Shown one piece after another: positions 32,201 through 43,307 of a stretch of 48,131 nucleotides of DNA. A program made the position numbers and the translations under genes. The number at the start of each line of letters is the position of its first letter. Position 1 is the stretch's first letter. Under the pieces are notes generated by a model that was not told the DNA's origin, searched no databases, and saw nothing but the letters and a program-made list of their open reading frames with translations. The DNA is from Lingula anatina (taxonomy: Eukaryota > Brachiopoda > Lingulata > Lingulida > Lingulidae): NCBI RefSeq assembly GCF_001039355.2, contig NW_019775862.1:65871-114001 (forward strand). Reading direction: 5' to 3'.

Positions 32201-34268
32201 AGTTATGTATATCAGGCAACGTTTTGATTTGCCATGATATTATATGTGCAGAATATTATAATAACAGTAATACATGTATATAATCATGCTAATGATATGA
32301 TTATATTTCCAATAACAGTATTTAAAAATTTTAATGAAAATAATAATAACTCAATCTGGCGTCCCAGATAATAGTATTCATATGACGTCATGCGCATCAT
32401 TTTCCACCTGAACAACATAAAAAGTTATATCCGTAACTACGGCCGTCAAATTTTAACCATATTATCACTCAAAGCTTACCAAATACTATCCACTTAAGAC
32501 CATTTATCATAATACCATTAGTACTACTCGACCTTTAATTACCAATATTAGCATATTATCAACTGACAAAATCATTTTTAAGATGATCGTTGAAATACCA
32601 GTGATTAGGACTTTCATTTAAGTAATTTATCGAGAATAAATTCACAAAATTCATTATTCTGTTCTTCGCAACTCGAAAAATGTAATATGATTGACAGCAC
32701 TTTCAATTTAGTAGATTAATCATAATCTTATAAATGTTTGCTTGTCAACATCATGCTGCATGTGCACTGTCCACGGCATTTGACATTGCAAGGTGGTAGT
32801 GGGCGAAATAGAAGGGGCATTCTTATGAACAGAATTATGATGCATCATATGAAATGATTTAGACTGTAAGTTCAAGAGCCCTAAACTGAAACAACGTGCA
32901 ATAGTAGTGTATCCTGAAATTAAAGTGAATATTATTTAAGTGTCGTATCCTGTAAAAGAAATAAAAGAGAAAAAATCGTTATAATGGTTAATGAAATTAA
33001 AAGAGTAGACAAGAAAATGTTCATTCACTGCGTTGGCTAACCTAGGAGAATAAACAATTTTATCAATATTAATGAGTGTAGCAAATTGTTCAAATCAATC
33101 AACAAATAATTCTAATTGCTCACATTTCCGTCTTATCACGAATCTTCTACAGTGAAGTGAGATATCTCAGTTGTAGGCATCTCTTCAAATATTCCGCAAC
33201 CTGTAAGATTTTAAAGGTCAATAGGTGCATAAAATGTTAACATTAGTGAATTTACTAAATGAATTAATGACGTATTAAAAGATGAATTTTTACATTTATT
33301 AAAGTATGAGAAATAAGGAAATATCATTACAGACAAGATATATTCACCAAACAAATTTTACATGCTGTTTTTTTTTGTATAGGTGGTACGTTTGATAACG
33401 CTGTGTACAACCAATTTACATTATTTCTTGAAATCAATACTCACCCTTACTTATTTGAACGATATGCGGTTTCTGATCTGTCATGTTCGGTTAGGTTAAG
33501 TCATATGACTGCTGAACCCACATTGTATCATTCTGGAAAAGCCTTTACGCATATGTTTATAAACAAATGTGAATGACAGTGAAATTTTTAGCAACTTTTA
33601 AATCCCAATGACAGTGTATCGACGTCATTACTAGGATGGAGTCGACATACAAATCATAACTCCATCCAATGACAATTTGACTTCGTCACTTGTACTAGCC
33701 GCTCCGTCTTATGACGTATTAATTTCAGTTGCGTCTGTACATCAATACTTAATCAGGTGTAGTCTTTTACTGACACACCTCTTAATATTTTTTCTTTCCT
33801 GACACTCTTATATAATTCGCTTCAATGTCGCCTCGTTCAGGTTTTCAATTGGATCCCAATTATTCCAACTATAAGGGAATCCATTTCCACTAAATAAGAT
33901 ATTGTGCTTGTCTTTTTATCTGTCTCGACCTCATTATACCTTTCCTACTTGAAATAATTCACCTATAGCCTGAGACAAAGTCACCTCTTCTTCAGTCTCA
34001 TTTTGTAGAAACTTTTCTTGTTGAAAATTCAGTACATGAACGCACATAATAATAGCTTCCAATTGACCTTTCCAAAAGTACATCGTGCACGTAATGCTAA
34101 CTATGTATTTTGACTAACCCTGTATGACTGTAATATCGGCTCGCAAACTAGGCAAAACTTCAACTAGTCTGGAATAACATATTGCAAATATCCTTCTAGG
34201 TAGGGTGATTTTCTTCCTTTGAGAACATAATATAAAAAAAAATTAATTATCACTTTATCTCCGATCTC

Positions 34269-34580
34269 TTACAACCAGCTCTGGGCTTCTTTGTTACTAA
34301 GTGGAAGTTCATCTGTTGTTATTAACGCAAGGTACTTATATTCACGTTGGAGTTTGAACATTTCCTCTTTTGAAACTAATGACTGGTAATCTTGACATTT
34401 TGACAAACGACCTGTTTTCTTTCTCTTTCCTATAATTGCCAGAAGCATTCCACACGTATCTGATCTGTTGCCAGTCTTTTTAGAGTTACCGTCAAATACT
34501 TGTCCTGAGATGTCGTCTGATATATGTGATTTGTTCAAACATGCGTCAGAACCTTCCAAATCTATTGAGAAATTAACCAA
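34269..34580 (-). CDS. Candidate 103-codon open frame, unknown
   Basis: An ATG-started, hydrophilic, lysine-rich frame with balanced composition (GKRKKTGRLSKCQDY and EEMFKLQREYKYLAL are typical stretches). It ends at TAA and could be an exon remnant or part of a transposon protein. No family recognised, no splice sites assigned and no paralogous copy in the window. It could equally be chance. Confidence 0.2.
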   Translation of the reverse strand: MVNFSIDLEGSDACLNKSHISDDISGQVFDGNSKKTGNRSDTCGMLLAIIGKRKKTGRLSKCQDYQSLVSKEEMFKLQREYKYLALITTDELPLSNKEAQSWL

Positions 34581-34784
34581 TCATATCGAACTACATGGAA
34601 CTTTGACACGTCTTTTCCTACCATGAAGCAATTCCTACACTTGTTGACTCTTAAAGAAATGAAATTTACAATAAAAAAACTCCCTATTCTTTTACTCATG
34701 TAATTCCTCTTTACTTATTACCTGCAATGAGTGAAGGTGTAAGACATTTACTTAACAACATACAGATCATATCCAATGTCGTTG

Positions 34785-35880
34785 AGCTGGCCCACATTTC
34801 GATATTGAATTAAAAAATTTAATAAAACAGATTATTCTATATCAACACAAGTAAGATGTCAATATTGTTTAATTTTTTTTAACATTTCAACAATAGTCAC
34901 CTCAAAAAACAAGGACATGCCGTTATAGCATTTCATCCTTGATATCTTATGGGGTGGAAAAACGTTGGAAAAGCTGTGTTACAGCCAACTCCCTACTTGA
35001 TTTAACTAAAACCTAATCCTTGGTTTAAAGTTTAGAAACCTACTTATCTGCACTAACACGGTTACTTCTTATTGATTAAAATGACCTGGTGATTTAGAAC
35101 ATCTCAGAATATCTCAGTTAAGTTCCATCGGTTGAACGCTCTATAATTTCATGTGGAACTCTGACCAACCATCATTACTTATACTTGAAAAGCACGCACT
35201 TGTAGTGTCCTAAAGATCTGTGTATAGTAACTGCAGGAGAGAATATCTTTCTTATAAGACTTAGCAAGACAAATGCGTCTGGTTAGTGAGATGTACATCG
35301 ATAATGTGAGAGACTAACATAATGAAACGTCACATTATTACAAGAAACAACTTCCAGTAACGTATAAAAAGGTCAAATATAATTTTGATTTGATTTTGAG
35401 ACATAAAAATCCCAAAATTAGAATAAAACAAAAATAAGGTTTGGTGGTTTGCTTGTGAGACGAATGCCGCCAAGAAACGGATAATTTGAAAAAAAAGATA
35501 ATACGATCATACTGAATCTTAAATAAGCAAAGCCTTAAATAAGCAAAGCATTGCCTTATTAATAAGCAAAGCCATCCCGTGAATTCTTTTTAAAACAATT
35601 TGGCAACGTCGCCAAAATACACGAAATGAAGTTAAGTCGACATACGAATAAGCTTAAAAGTTTCAAAACAAACACTACCAAAGGAGCATGTACATTTTAC
35701 CAAAATCAAAAAAAAAAAAAAAGTTCATGCCCTTGACGCTTACTTTATGTAGTTAAGACGGCAGAGCAGACGTACACTATGCTGTGACCCTAACCACTAC
35801 GTTCTATTCCCAAAATGTGTTCAATACTGAACACAATATTACAATCATTGTTTGCTAGGCTGAGCTCTGCAAATTGTGCA
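34785..35880. repeat. R4 unit 3' flank with block K copy
   Basis: Block K is at about 34840-35190 (GTAAGATGTCAATATTG, ACTTATCTGCACTAACACGG, TTGATTAAAATGACCTGGTG, TCAGAATATCTCAGTTAAG). Then come ATGTACATCG, the poly-A stretch near 35708-35722 and GACGCTTACTTTATGTAG at 35735. No gene. Confidence 0.55.
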
Positions 35881-35888
35881 ATAAAATT

Positions 35889-35905
35889 GTAATAACAATG
35901 AGAGG
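35889..35905. repeat. Short seed at the microsatellite position beside R4
   Basis: Reads TAATAACAATGAGAGG: only two AAT/AAC-type triplets at the exact position where R1, R2, R3 and R5 carry 40-60 bp arrays. Confidence 0.75.
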
Positions 35906-35949
35906 AACATTTTTAAAAGGCAAACACATATATTATCTAATGATAATCT

Positions 35950-35955
35950 ACCTTG
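35950..35955 (-). other. Splice-donor-like site after R4 stop
   Basis: AGCAAG|GTAGATTATC (minus); exon end 35952, 28 nt past the stop. The +4 base differs (G for A) but stays within the donor consensus. Confidence 0.5.
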
Positions 35956-35979
35956 CTACTGGAGACCCGCCTCTCCTGC

Positions 35980-37107
35980 TCAAGCAGAACCTATGGTGGA
36001 GATAGCTGGCACACCTGGCATTGACCCTTCTGGCTCTGCATTTCTGTCGCGTTCTGCCACAGCATGAGCAGCTTGTCCTTTTTTCGGCTTTTGGTGGCAA
36101 CATAACGACTTCAAAGTGCTCCTGAACTGTTTTCCAAAGAGACCGTAAATGAAGAAATTAATGCATGAGCGAAGTGTGCTGAACAGAATTATAACTGGGA
36201 ATACAAACACCATGTCTGGCAGTTCACCACTGCGCTGGTTTCCAAAAAGTCCAAAGAGACTAGATTGAGCCATAGTTAGGGAGGCGGCCAAAGTGGTGAG
36301 GACAATTGTCAGGGTCATCTTGATCAAAGTACGATGGACACCCAACTTCTGCATGGCAATCATAGTCGGATTCTTGGCAAGAATCCTCATGTGATGAGCC
36401 ATCTTTATATTCAGGATCAACACAATTATGAAAGGAACCAAGAACTGCACAAAAGCGGAAGAAAAAAATGAATACGTTTTGTGGAATTCCGAAACCGGAA
36501 TCGGGGCACCAAGACAGAAAATCGGAGAAGTCGTGTTCAAGGGACAATATCGCTCAGGCATAGACCCAAAGAAATACCGTGGAACATCATTAAGAAAGGC
36601 AAAAATCACGACGCCACCAACTTTTAACGCCCAAACTTTAATACTTGCTGTTGCACCACTTCGAAGAGCCTTCTCAGAGCAAAGGTGCAGATAACGGTCG
36701 AAAGTTACGAGCACTACTAACCAGGGTGGGATCAAGAAGGTGGAATATTTCAACCCATACAGAAGCCGGTAGTGTTTCATCCGGAAGAAAAAGACGTTTT
36801 TGAACCACCCAGTATACGGGTACATGGCCGGGATACTGAAGTTAAAGGTCGCTGTTAAAATATTAATGTTATCGACCACTGCCAAGCATATCAACAAGAA
36901 AACAGTTGGGGTCCGTTTCTTGAAATGTGAAAATACAGCCACTGAAAGAAAATTGAGAAAAAAGCCAATTACACTAACGACAGAAATCAGAATGCCACCA
37001 ACAGCGAAATAAAACAGATTGATGAAATCCAAATCAGGAAAGTCCTCTTCCTTTTCCTCTGTTTCAAGATTTGAACTACCGTTGACCGACATGTCAGTCG
37101 CATTCAT
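35980..37107 (-). CDS. R4: class A GPCR, FMRFamide-receptor-like, intronless
   Basis: A 375-residue receptor, one residue shorter than R1 and R5 in the tail (PKKGQAAHA against PKTEGQAAHA). It has the same seven-helix plan: glycosylation sites N2 and N9, LNF in TM1, LAVVD in TM2, TFDRY at the end of TM3, VPRYF after TM4, LVPF in TM5, SCINFFIYGLFGKQFR into helix 8, and a Cys-Cys pair. It keeps the TM7 Asn that R1 has lost, making it one of the two most credible receptors here. It is the most diverged intact copy (FLNFLSVAVF, FNFSIPAMYP, AQSSLFGLF). In-frame TAA two codons before the ATG; TATA box 102 bp upstream. Ligand unknown. Confidence 0.92.
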   Translation of the reverse strand: MNATDMSVNGSSNLETEEKEEDFPDLDFINLFYFAVGGILISVVSVIGFFLNFLSVAVFSHFKKRTPTVFLLICLAVVDNINILTATFNFSIPAMYPYTGWFKNVFFFRMKHYRLLYGLKYSTFLIPPWLVVLVTFDRYLHLCSEKALRSGATASIKVWALKVGGVVIFAFLNDVPRYFFGSMPERYCPLNTTSPIFCLGAPIPVSEFHKTYSFFSSAFVQFLVPFIIVLILNIKMAHHMRILAKNPTMIAMQKLGVHRTLIKMTLTIVLTTLAASLTMAQSSLFGLFGNQRSGELPDMVFVFPVIILFSTLRSCINFFIYGLFGKQFRSTLKSLCCHQKPKKGQAAHAVAERDRNAEPEGSMPGVPAISTIGSA

Positions 37108-37208
37108 GACTTTTTAAACTTAAAGAAAATTGCAGAGTGTAGGAAATGGCCGCAAAGTTGTATACAATCTGAAGCAGTCTCAATGCCTGTCTTACTAAGT
37201 GAGACATG

Positions 37209-37245
37209 TATTTATACTGTTAGATGACTGACGTTTGACATCTTT
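37209..37245 (-). promoter_or_regulatory. R4 core promoter: TATA box and CRE-like motif
   Basis: TATAAATA (minus) at 37209-37216, 102 bp before the ATG. The stretch from 37190 to 37245 (TTACTAAGTGAGACATG, ATGACTGACGTTTGACATCT) is identical to R1's. Confidence 0.7.
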
Positions 37246-37344
37246 TGATTCAACCCGTGCCCGTTGGAGTGGATGTGCGAGAAGTCTAACAGTTTCCATT
37301 GACAACTACTTTTGATTAAAATACGTCACACGTTTTGCAAGAAT

Positions 37345-37625
37345 ATACAAACTGTACAAGCCCACGCCTTCAGATACGATTTTGCCCCAGAGAATGTCTT
37401 CTCTTGCTTATAACTTGGGTTTTGTGATCGAGTGGACTTGTGTAGGTCTACCGTTTACTGTGACACTCATCCAGACATACGTCTTCCTGGCCTTCATTGA
37501 CCCAGCTCATGAGAGACAGTTGAATTGCCTAATAATAAGGTTTTGAAAATAAGAGGAAGACAGTACTTTGATAGGTAGTCAGTAGAGGATTATTAAGCGT
37601 ATTATCTCACCAGGCTTCTTATTCA
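37345..37625 (-). promoter_or_regulatory. Upstream conserved block U of R4
   Basis: Best-preserved partner of 12440-12745. Most bases are the same, including GACTTGTGTAGG, GACACTCATCCAGACATACG and GAAAATAAGAGGAAGACAGT. Confidence 0.35.
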
Positions 37626-38412
37626 AATGAAACTCAACGGACGTGGGAAGAATTAGTAATAGGTCGCTTTAGCAACCAAGGCAAATGTACGTGCCAGGGT
37701 TTAGATACATTGGTGTGATTAGAAAAAAATAATTAAGTCACATTCAATGTGTTTATTGATCTTGAAACAGCACATGGGATCTTGAAACAGCACATATTAG
37801 GGGTCGGTCATTATTAAAGTAAGGAGAGGGCTGATGGTGGAAAAGAAAAGGCATGTGATCCAAAATACAAACCCCTCCCCGACAGCATTCAAACTTTAGT
37901 TACAGGGATAAGATTATGCTTGAGATTCCTTTGAAACAATATATGTGTTCAATGGTATAAATGAAACTTTGCGGTAATCGGTATTTTCTCACCAGGCATC
38001 TTATTCAAATGAAACTCAACGGTCGTTACACCCTTTGGGAACAATCAGTTATAGGCCGCTTTCACAACCAGGGCAAATTTTCCAGGGCTTAGATAAATTG
38101 GTGTTATTAGAAAAAAAAATAATTAAGTCACATTTAATGTGCTTATTGATCTTGAAACAGTACAGGGGGTAATATTAGGGGCCGGTTGATGGTGGAAAAG
38201 AAAAGACCTGTGATAAAAAAAAAAAAAAAAAAAAAACTCCCCGATAGCATTCAAACTTTCATTTAATAACAACTCGAACTAATTCTCACTTTGGGTAGCA
38301 TTATTCATTAATTAATTAATTTATTTATTTATTTGTTTTATCTATCTTAATTATTAAAGGTCAAAAATGTTATATATCGTATAAGGAGCAGGGTGAGGTA
38401 ATAACTATGAGG
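37626..38412. repeat. R4 5' flank, doubled segment and poly-A
   Basis: 37600-37800 and 37985-38165 are two copies of one block (CACCAGGC, TTATTCAAATGAAACTCAAC, AATAAGTCACAT, TTGATCTTGAAACAG), a tandem duplication of about 380 bp. A poly-A run is at about 38216-38236 and TTTA-rich sequence at 38309-38335. No gene. Confidence 0.6.
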
Positions 38413-38542
38413 GCAGCAAGACAAGCATGATTTGCTCAAGGTACCTTTTGTAAAGACAAGAAAAACAAAACCCTTGAGACTTCTTGTGAAACAACGCAAT
38501 CAGAATTTGCTCAAAAGTCTTAGCGTAAGTACAGGGATTAGA
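38413..38542. repeat. TTTGCTCAAGG repeat, copy 8
   Basis: Full copy: GCAAGACAAGCATGATTTGC to TTTGCTCAAAAGTCTTAGCG and ACAGGGATTAG. Confidence 0.85.
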
Positions 38543-39019
38543 TAATGCTTGAGATGACTTGGAAACAATATATATATGTGTACGTTGGTACAAATTAATC
38601 TTTGCGGTAATCGGTTACTATACCAGATCAGCATTTCAAAGCAGCTGGCTTGAAGCCCAAAATTGATAGATCAAAATATTTATGGTTGAAACCCGAACAA
38701 AAAGTCACTTAAATTGTAACGTTGCATGACATTTTAGTTGTTATAAAATATTTTTCAGCTTGGTAATAATCCAAAAAATGTAAATGTGATGAAAGGAAAT
38801 TCGTGGTTTTATTACATACGGTGTGAATCAAAGAGAAATGGTATCGAAGGTAAAAGAAATTGACAGTGTTCATACCCCCTAAATTACTATGTTGTATATA
38901 AAAGTATGAAATTAAGACAATACTAAAATAATGATAAAATTAATCAAATAAAATAATAAACGAGCAAATAAGTAAAGAAGACGGGGATTCGAAGTAACCC
39001 TAATATCAATGATACATAT

Positions 39020-39063
<44 letters not shown>

Positions 39064-39499
39064 AATACATTTTTTGTGGGGAAATCATAATAAAATAGGT
39101 GCAGGGCAATCCATGGATGGTTTATTTACGAGGAGAGAAGAATGTAGGAGAGAAGAAAGAAGGTAAGTGAGGTCAATTATAAATTGATGACGAAATTGAT
39201 ATGCATATATTATGGCAGGGAATATCGGAATATATAATTAAGAATAAAAATTGAGATTAAACACTTGAGGACAGTTTTTGATGAAAATATTAATAATTGT
39301 GAAACCGAACTTTTTGACATCAAATAAAGAGCAGACAAAATTGCAAAATTACAAAGAACTAACTAAACATTGAAATTCGATCCTCACTGTAACGCTACAT
39401 ATATACCGCCGCAGTTCAGTGTTATCCACACCGGTAGTTAAGGCAAATATACTGCGCGTAATTATCTTCGTCCAATTCAGTGAGATGAGATACCCATGC
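38543..39499. repeat. R4 5' flank spacer with (GA)n
   Basis: Parallels 13271-14100. A (GA)n microsatellite lies at about 39020-39057, at the position of short GA runs at 13799 and 22195. No gene. Confidence 0.6.
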
Positions 39500-39627
39500 A
39501 GCAAGGCAAGCATGATTTGCTCAAAGCACTTTTTGTTAAGACAAGGAAAAGAAAACCCTTGAGACTTCTTGTGAAACTAAACAGTCAGAATTTGTTCAAG
39601 GGTCTTTATTCAAATACAGGGATTATA
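39500..39627. repeat. TTTGCTCAAGG repeat, copy 9
   Basis: GCAAGGCAAGCATGATTTGC to TTTGTTCAAGGGTCTTTATT and ACAGGGATTATA. Confidence 0.8.
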
Positions 39628-39639
39628 AATTCAGTGTCG

Positions 39640-40399
39640 TAAATGGCCGCACGTCCAATCCCCCAACACGTGTAACTTTTGTCACGGAAGTGTTGCTTTT
39701 TCAAAATGCCTTGAAAAGGCTCTTGCCTGGTGAAATATGTATATGTTGGAAGTAAGATTGTATTTGGGTTAATTTCACTGAAAATCAGAATCGGGGCAGC
39801 TGTAACGACAAGCAAAGCAGACAGGCCATCATAGTACTTTTGTGATTGCTTTAGGTGATCTTACACTTAGTTTTCCATTGTTTCTGCTGTGTGCATCTAT
39901 TATTTAATTACGCGAGGAGTTATTTCGGAGTATAAAACTGTTTCTTTTTTTTTTTATATTTATATCGTGTTTATGGTTATACTCTATTAAAGTAGTGTTA
40001 TTTGCAATTTTCAATTTCACTGCATGTTAACTCGAGCTCGTTTAGGTTTTTCATTGCTTCATTGCTAGGTTTTCTCTACTTGTAATATATCAATCAAGCG
40101 GTTCGGCTCGCAATTTGTGAATTTCATGAATCTTTGACAGAGAACGGCCGTCAAGATCAAGGTAATAATCCTTTCTTTAAGTGTATAACGTTTATTAAGT
40201 AGTTGTGCCAACATTTACTTCAGTTTGCCAAATGTATGCAATTTGAGTGTAGATTAATTGATTGTAATATCTTGTGACTTGTAAGTTACATAAATTGCCA
40301 TGTCAGATGGTATTTGCAAGCTCCAAATCGCCGTGCGTGCACGGTTATTTGTTTGGACAAACAATTCTCTGCTTATTAAAAAAAAATCCAATATTTTCC
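39640..40399. other. Hairpin-bearing block, R4 copy, and spacer
   Basis: CAACACG at 39664-39670 pairs with AGTGTTG near 39689-39695 with one mismatch, and CACGTG is kept. It continues with AAAATATGTATATGTTGGAA and TGTATTTGGGTTAATTTCAC. 40000-40265 parallels 15800-16020 then 16965. No gene. Confidence 0.5.
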
Positions 40400-40663
40400 A
40401 GACCTGTTCGTACGCATGCAATGCAACCATTTTGACACTGACGCAAGACTTCCATCATGACGGCGCCCTGTGTTTATGACATATCACAATCGGTCGCAAT
40501 CTCAAGTTTCTTCAGAGTCGATAATATTAATTCGTAATGTGATGGGGGATTGAAAATCGACCAGTCAAATTCAAGACTCACTTGTCATTCACTGTGTTAT
40601 GTATTTTGATTGCGATTACCACATGTCCCAATTAGGATTCTGTTTAGAAATAAAATAATAAGT
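40400..40663. other. Array block matching 28080-28350
   Basis: CTTCCATCATGACGGCGCCC, GACATATCACAATCGG, GGGGGATTGAAAATCGACCA. The distal blocks found at 28685-29760 are missing here and block K follows directly. No gene. Confidence 0.55.
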
Positions 40664-41330
40664 GAAAATAAGAAGGTGAAAGTTTTAAAAATTCCAAAAG
40701 ATGTCACCAATTTTAACCACAAAAACAGGGAATTCGCGGTTATAACCTTTTATTGATATGTTAGGGGATGATAAAAAATGAGAAAAAATGAGAAAGCTAC
40801 TTATCTGCACTGTACACTGTTCCTTCTTACAGATTAAATGGCTTGACGGTTAATTAGTATCTCTACTTGGGGCACAAATTGATTTTAAAACTAGATGTCC
40901 ACAGATAAGACTCTGACTAATTCGTGGCAAATTTCTCCACTGTTAGAGAAATTTTTAACCACATAACCGGGAATTTACGGTTATAACATCGTGCTATTGA
41001 TATGTTAGTGGATGATAAAAAATGAGAAAAAAATGAGACAGTTAACCTCCCAATGTGTTTGTCTAAAATCTTACCCAACATTGTACGTATCTATTTAACG
41101 TTTAGAAAGCTACTTATCTGCACTGTACACTTCCTTCTTACAGATTAAATGACTTGACGGTAAATTAGTACCCTCTACCTGGGGCACAAATTGATTTTTT
41201 AAAACTAGATGTCCAAAGATAAGTCTATGACTAATTCATGGCACATTTCTCCACTGTTGCACATTATTCATCTGCGGCCTTGAATGAGGGTAGTGGTTTA
41301 GAATACCTCAGAATATGTCTGCTTAGCTTC
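40664..41330. repeat. Block K, two tandem copies
   Basis: The first copy, about 40664-40955, ends with TCTCCACTGTTAGAGAAATT. The second begins at about 40956 with TTAACCACATAACCGGGAA and runs through CTGCGGCCTTGAATGAGGG. Each contains AAAGCTACTTATCTGCACTG, CTTCTTACAGATTAAATG and GGGGCACAAATTGATTTT. Confidence 0.75.
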
Positions 41331-41974
41331 AACTGTTTACCACTTCACAATTTCTTTTTGAATTCCTATCAGCTATTATTACACATTTCTTTGTGTGTGT
41401 GTGCACACCTACCATATATCACAGCCGTAACTACACTTATGCCACCATTATCAGCTCTGCCCGCGGAGGTCATCACGTTTTATTGGCATTAGTAAGTTCG
41501 TTGACAAATATTTCCTGAGAGATATAAGTAAATACAAGTAACAATATATACATGCGTTTTTGCCTTGGTGGACGTCTGCATTCTAAGAGTTATCTCCATT
41601 TATTAGATGTAGGGAAAAATAAAAAGCTTGCCTAAACTGGAAATGTCAAAGTCTTCCATTCGGTAGACGTACTCGGCATACTGCGCTCACAGTCATTTAC
41701 ACAATAAAGTTTCTTTAATTTTAAATAGCATGACGCGTTTGAATGTCCGTACATTAAGCCTCAATCTAAAAAGAAAAAAAAAGAGACAACGCTGCACTCT
41801 TAAAAGGTACACAATCAGCTTTATATCTATATAGCAAAAATAAAAAAAGAAAAAACACTTTTACTTCAATAGAAAGATATAAAATATTCAATGCAGATGA
41901 AAACTAGACATCGAAAATTACACAAATTCCGATATTAAGAAATGAAAATCAGGGAATCAGAATAAATTACATCT
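41331..41974. other. Array block matching 2547-2860, gene-free
   Basis: CAGCTCTGCCCGCGGAGGTC, GTAAATACAAGTAACAATAT, AAGTCTTCCATTCGGTAGA. 41395-41430 (CATATATCACAGCCGTAACT) is the empty-site counterpart of the hAT MITE insertion. Confidence 0.55.
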
Positions 41975-42400
41975 AGGCAAATAAGATGGTGGAAGTTTTA
42001 AAAATTCTCAAAAATGCTGGTGATTTTAACCCAAAAAACAGGAAAATTGCAGTGATATCATTGACTAGTTGATATGTTATGGGGTGATAAAACGTGTGGA
42101 AAAAAATTTGAAAACGAACTTCCAAATAAATTTATCTAAAATCTACTCTATGATTTAACGTTTAGAAAGCTACTTATCTGCACTGTACACTGTTTCTTCT
42201 TACAGATTAAATGTCTTGACGGTTAATTAGTACCCTCTACCTGGGGCACAAATTGATATTAAAACTAGATATCCACTATGGCTGATTCATGGCAAAATTC
42301 TCCACTGTTAGAGAAAAGTGCAGGTTATTCATCTTCGATCCTGGAAGAGGGTTATCATTTAGAATATATCTCAGAATATCTCAACTAGGCCTCAACAGGT
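41975..42400. repeat. Block K, seventh copy
   Basis: GCAAATAAGATGGTGGAAGT, GTTATGGGGTGATAAAACG, ACTTATCTGCACTGTACACT, TCCACTGTTAGAGAAAAGTG. Confidence 0.75.
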
Positions 42401-42472
42401 TAACACTTCACGATTTCTTTTGGAATTCTGACCAACTTTTATTACATATATGTGTCTGCACGCCTTCCATAT

Positions 42473-42649
42473 ATCACAGCCATGGGCGTCTGCGGAAAAT
42501 TTTCCAGCTGGGGGGGGGGGTTCAAAATTATTGAAGGGGGAGATAATGATTGGCTAGGTACCCACAATAAAAATGCAGTTCCACAATTCCTGGGGGGGGG
42601 GGGTCAAGTGACCCCATTGACACCCCCTGCGGACGCCCATGATCACAGT
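42473..42649. mobile_element. hAT-like MITE, 161 bp, with 8-bp target duplication
   Basis: The element is 42481-42641. Terminal inverted repeats are CATGGGCGTCTGCGG on the left and the reverse complement of CATGGGCGTCCGCAG on the right (13 of 15 match). It is flanked by ATCACAGC (42473-42480) and ATCACAGT (42642-42649), an 8-bp target duplication with one mismatch, as expected for hAT elements. Inside are two long G runs and no coding frame. A paralogous site in the same array (41405-41425, ATATCACAGCCGTAACT) is empty. Confidence 0.8.
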
Positions 42650-43055
42650 ATAATTACACTGAACACTCACTTCTGTTGTTTTAAAAATATGTGTATAATA
42701 ATTAAGGAAAATATTATCTTTCCTATAAGGGTCATGGCATGGCAAACAGGCCTCGTAATTGAGATGTACATGGATAATTAGAATCACCAATATATAGTGA
42801 CACGCCACATTATTGAAAGAAATTACAAATTTGAAGTTACCTATGAGCAGAAAAAATATATTTATAAAGCAAATTGTTCACAAGCACAGCAAAGTTCTGT
42901 TTTTGCTCAAAGTTAAACAAGATATGTAGTCCGTATGACTAAAAACTGTCATGCATTTACGACGAACAATAATAAGATACAAAGTTACAAAGATGGAGAT
43001 AATCATGTATCATTCCCATTACTGTCATGATTTTATAAATACATGTATTATGATT
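42650..43055. other. R5 unit 3' flank, gene-free
   Basis: Matches 3585-3760 and 17700-17880 (AATAATTAAGGAAAATATT, GACACGCCACATTATTG, GAAGTTACCTATGAG). No gene. Confidence 0.5.
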
Positions 43056-43307
43056 TAGGCTTCATTCACATGCAATGTCTATTTTCTAAATTCGATTTTC
43101 TATTTGCGGTATGTCTTATGATCACGGTCTGTGCCCTGAATATCCCGCGGCGTAATTACTGGCAGCGCGAGCCAGTTACTATAAGTTACTATAAGTAACT
43201 GGCTCGTGCTGCCAGTAATTACGCGGCGGGATATTCAGGGCACAGACTGTGATCGCGAATAGAAAATAGATTTTTAGAAAATAGACATTCCATGTGAACG
43301 AAGCCTA
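43056..43307. mobile_element. Foldback MITE, about 250 bp, TA site
   Basis: Two long inverted arms, about 43058-43180 (begins GGCTTCATTCACATGCAATG) and 43194-43305 (ends ATGTGAACGAAGCC), lie around a 13-nt centre. The left arm has about 11 extra bases. It is flanked by TA on both sides. The homologous sites at 18030 and 18495 (CAGGATTAATAAAGTATG) are uninterrupted, so the insertion is recent relative to the array. No coding. TA or TWA duplication fits Tc1/mariner or PIF/Harbinger; the end GGCTTC favours neither decisively. Confidence 0.8.

Larger units (their letters stand above)
31060..34784. other. About 3.7-kb unit-specific segment, AT-rich
   Basis: Sister units pass from the match of 30600 to block K with much less sequence, so most of this is unique to the R3-R4 spacer. 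It contains a possible reverse-transcriptase scrap (32062-32200), one 103-codon frame (34269-34580), and otherwise AT-rich DNA with no gene I can support. No terminal repeats were found that would make it one transposon. Confidence 0.4.
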
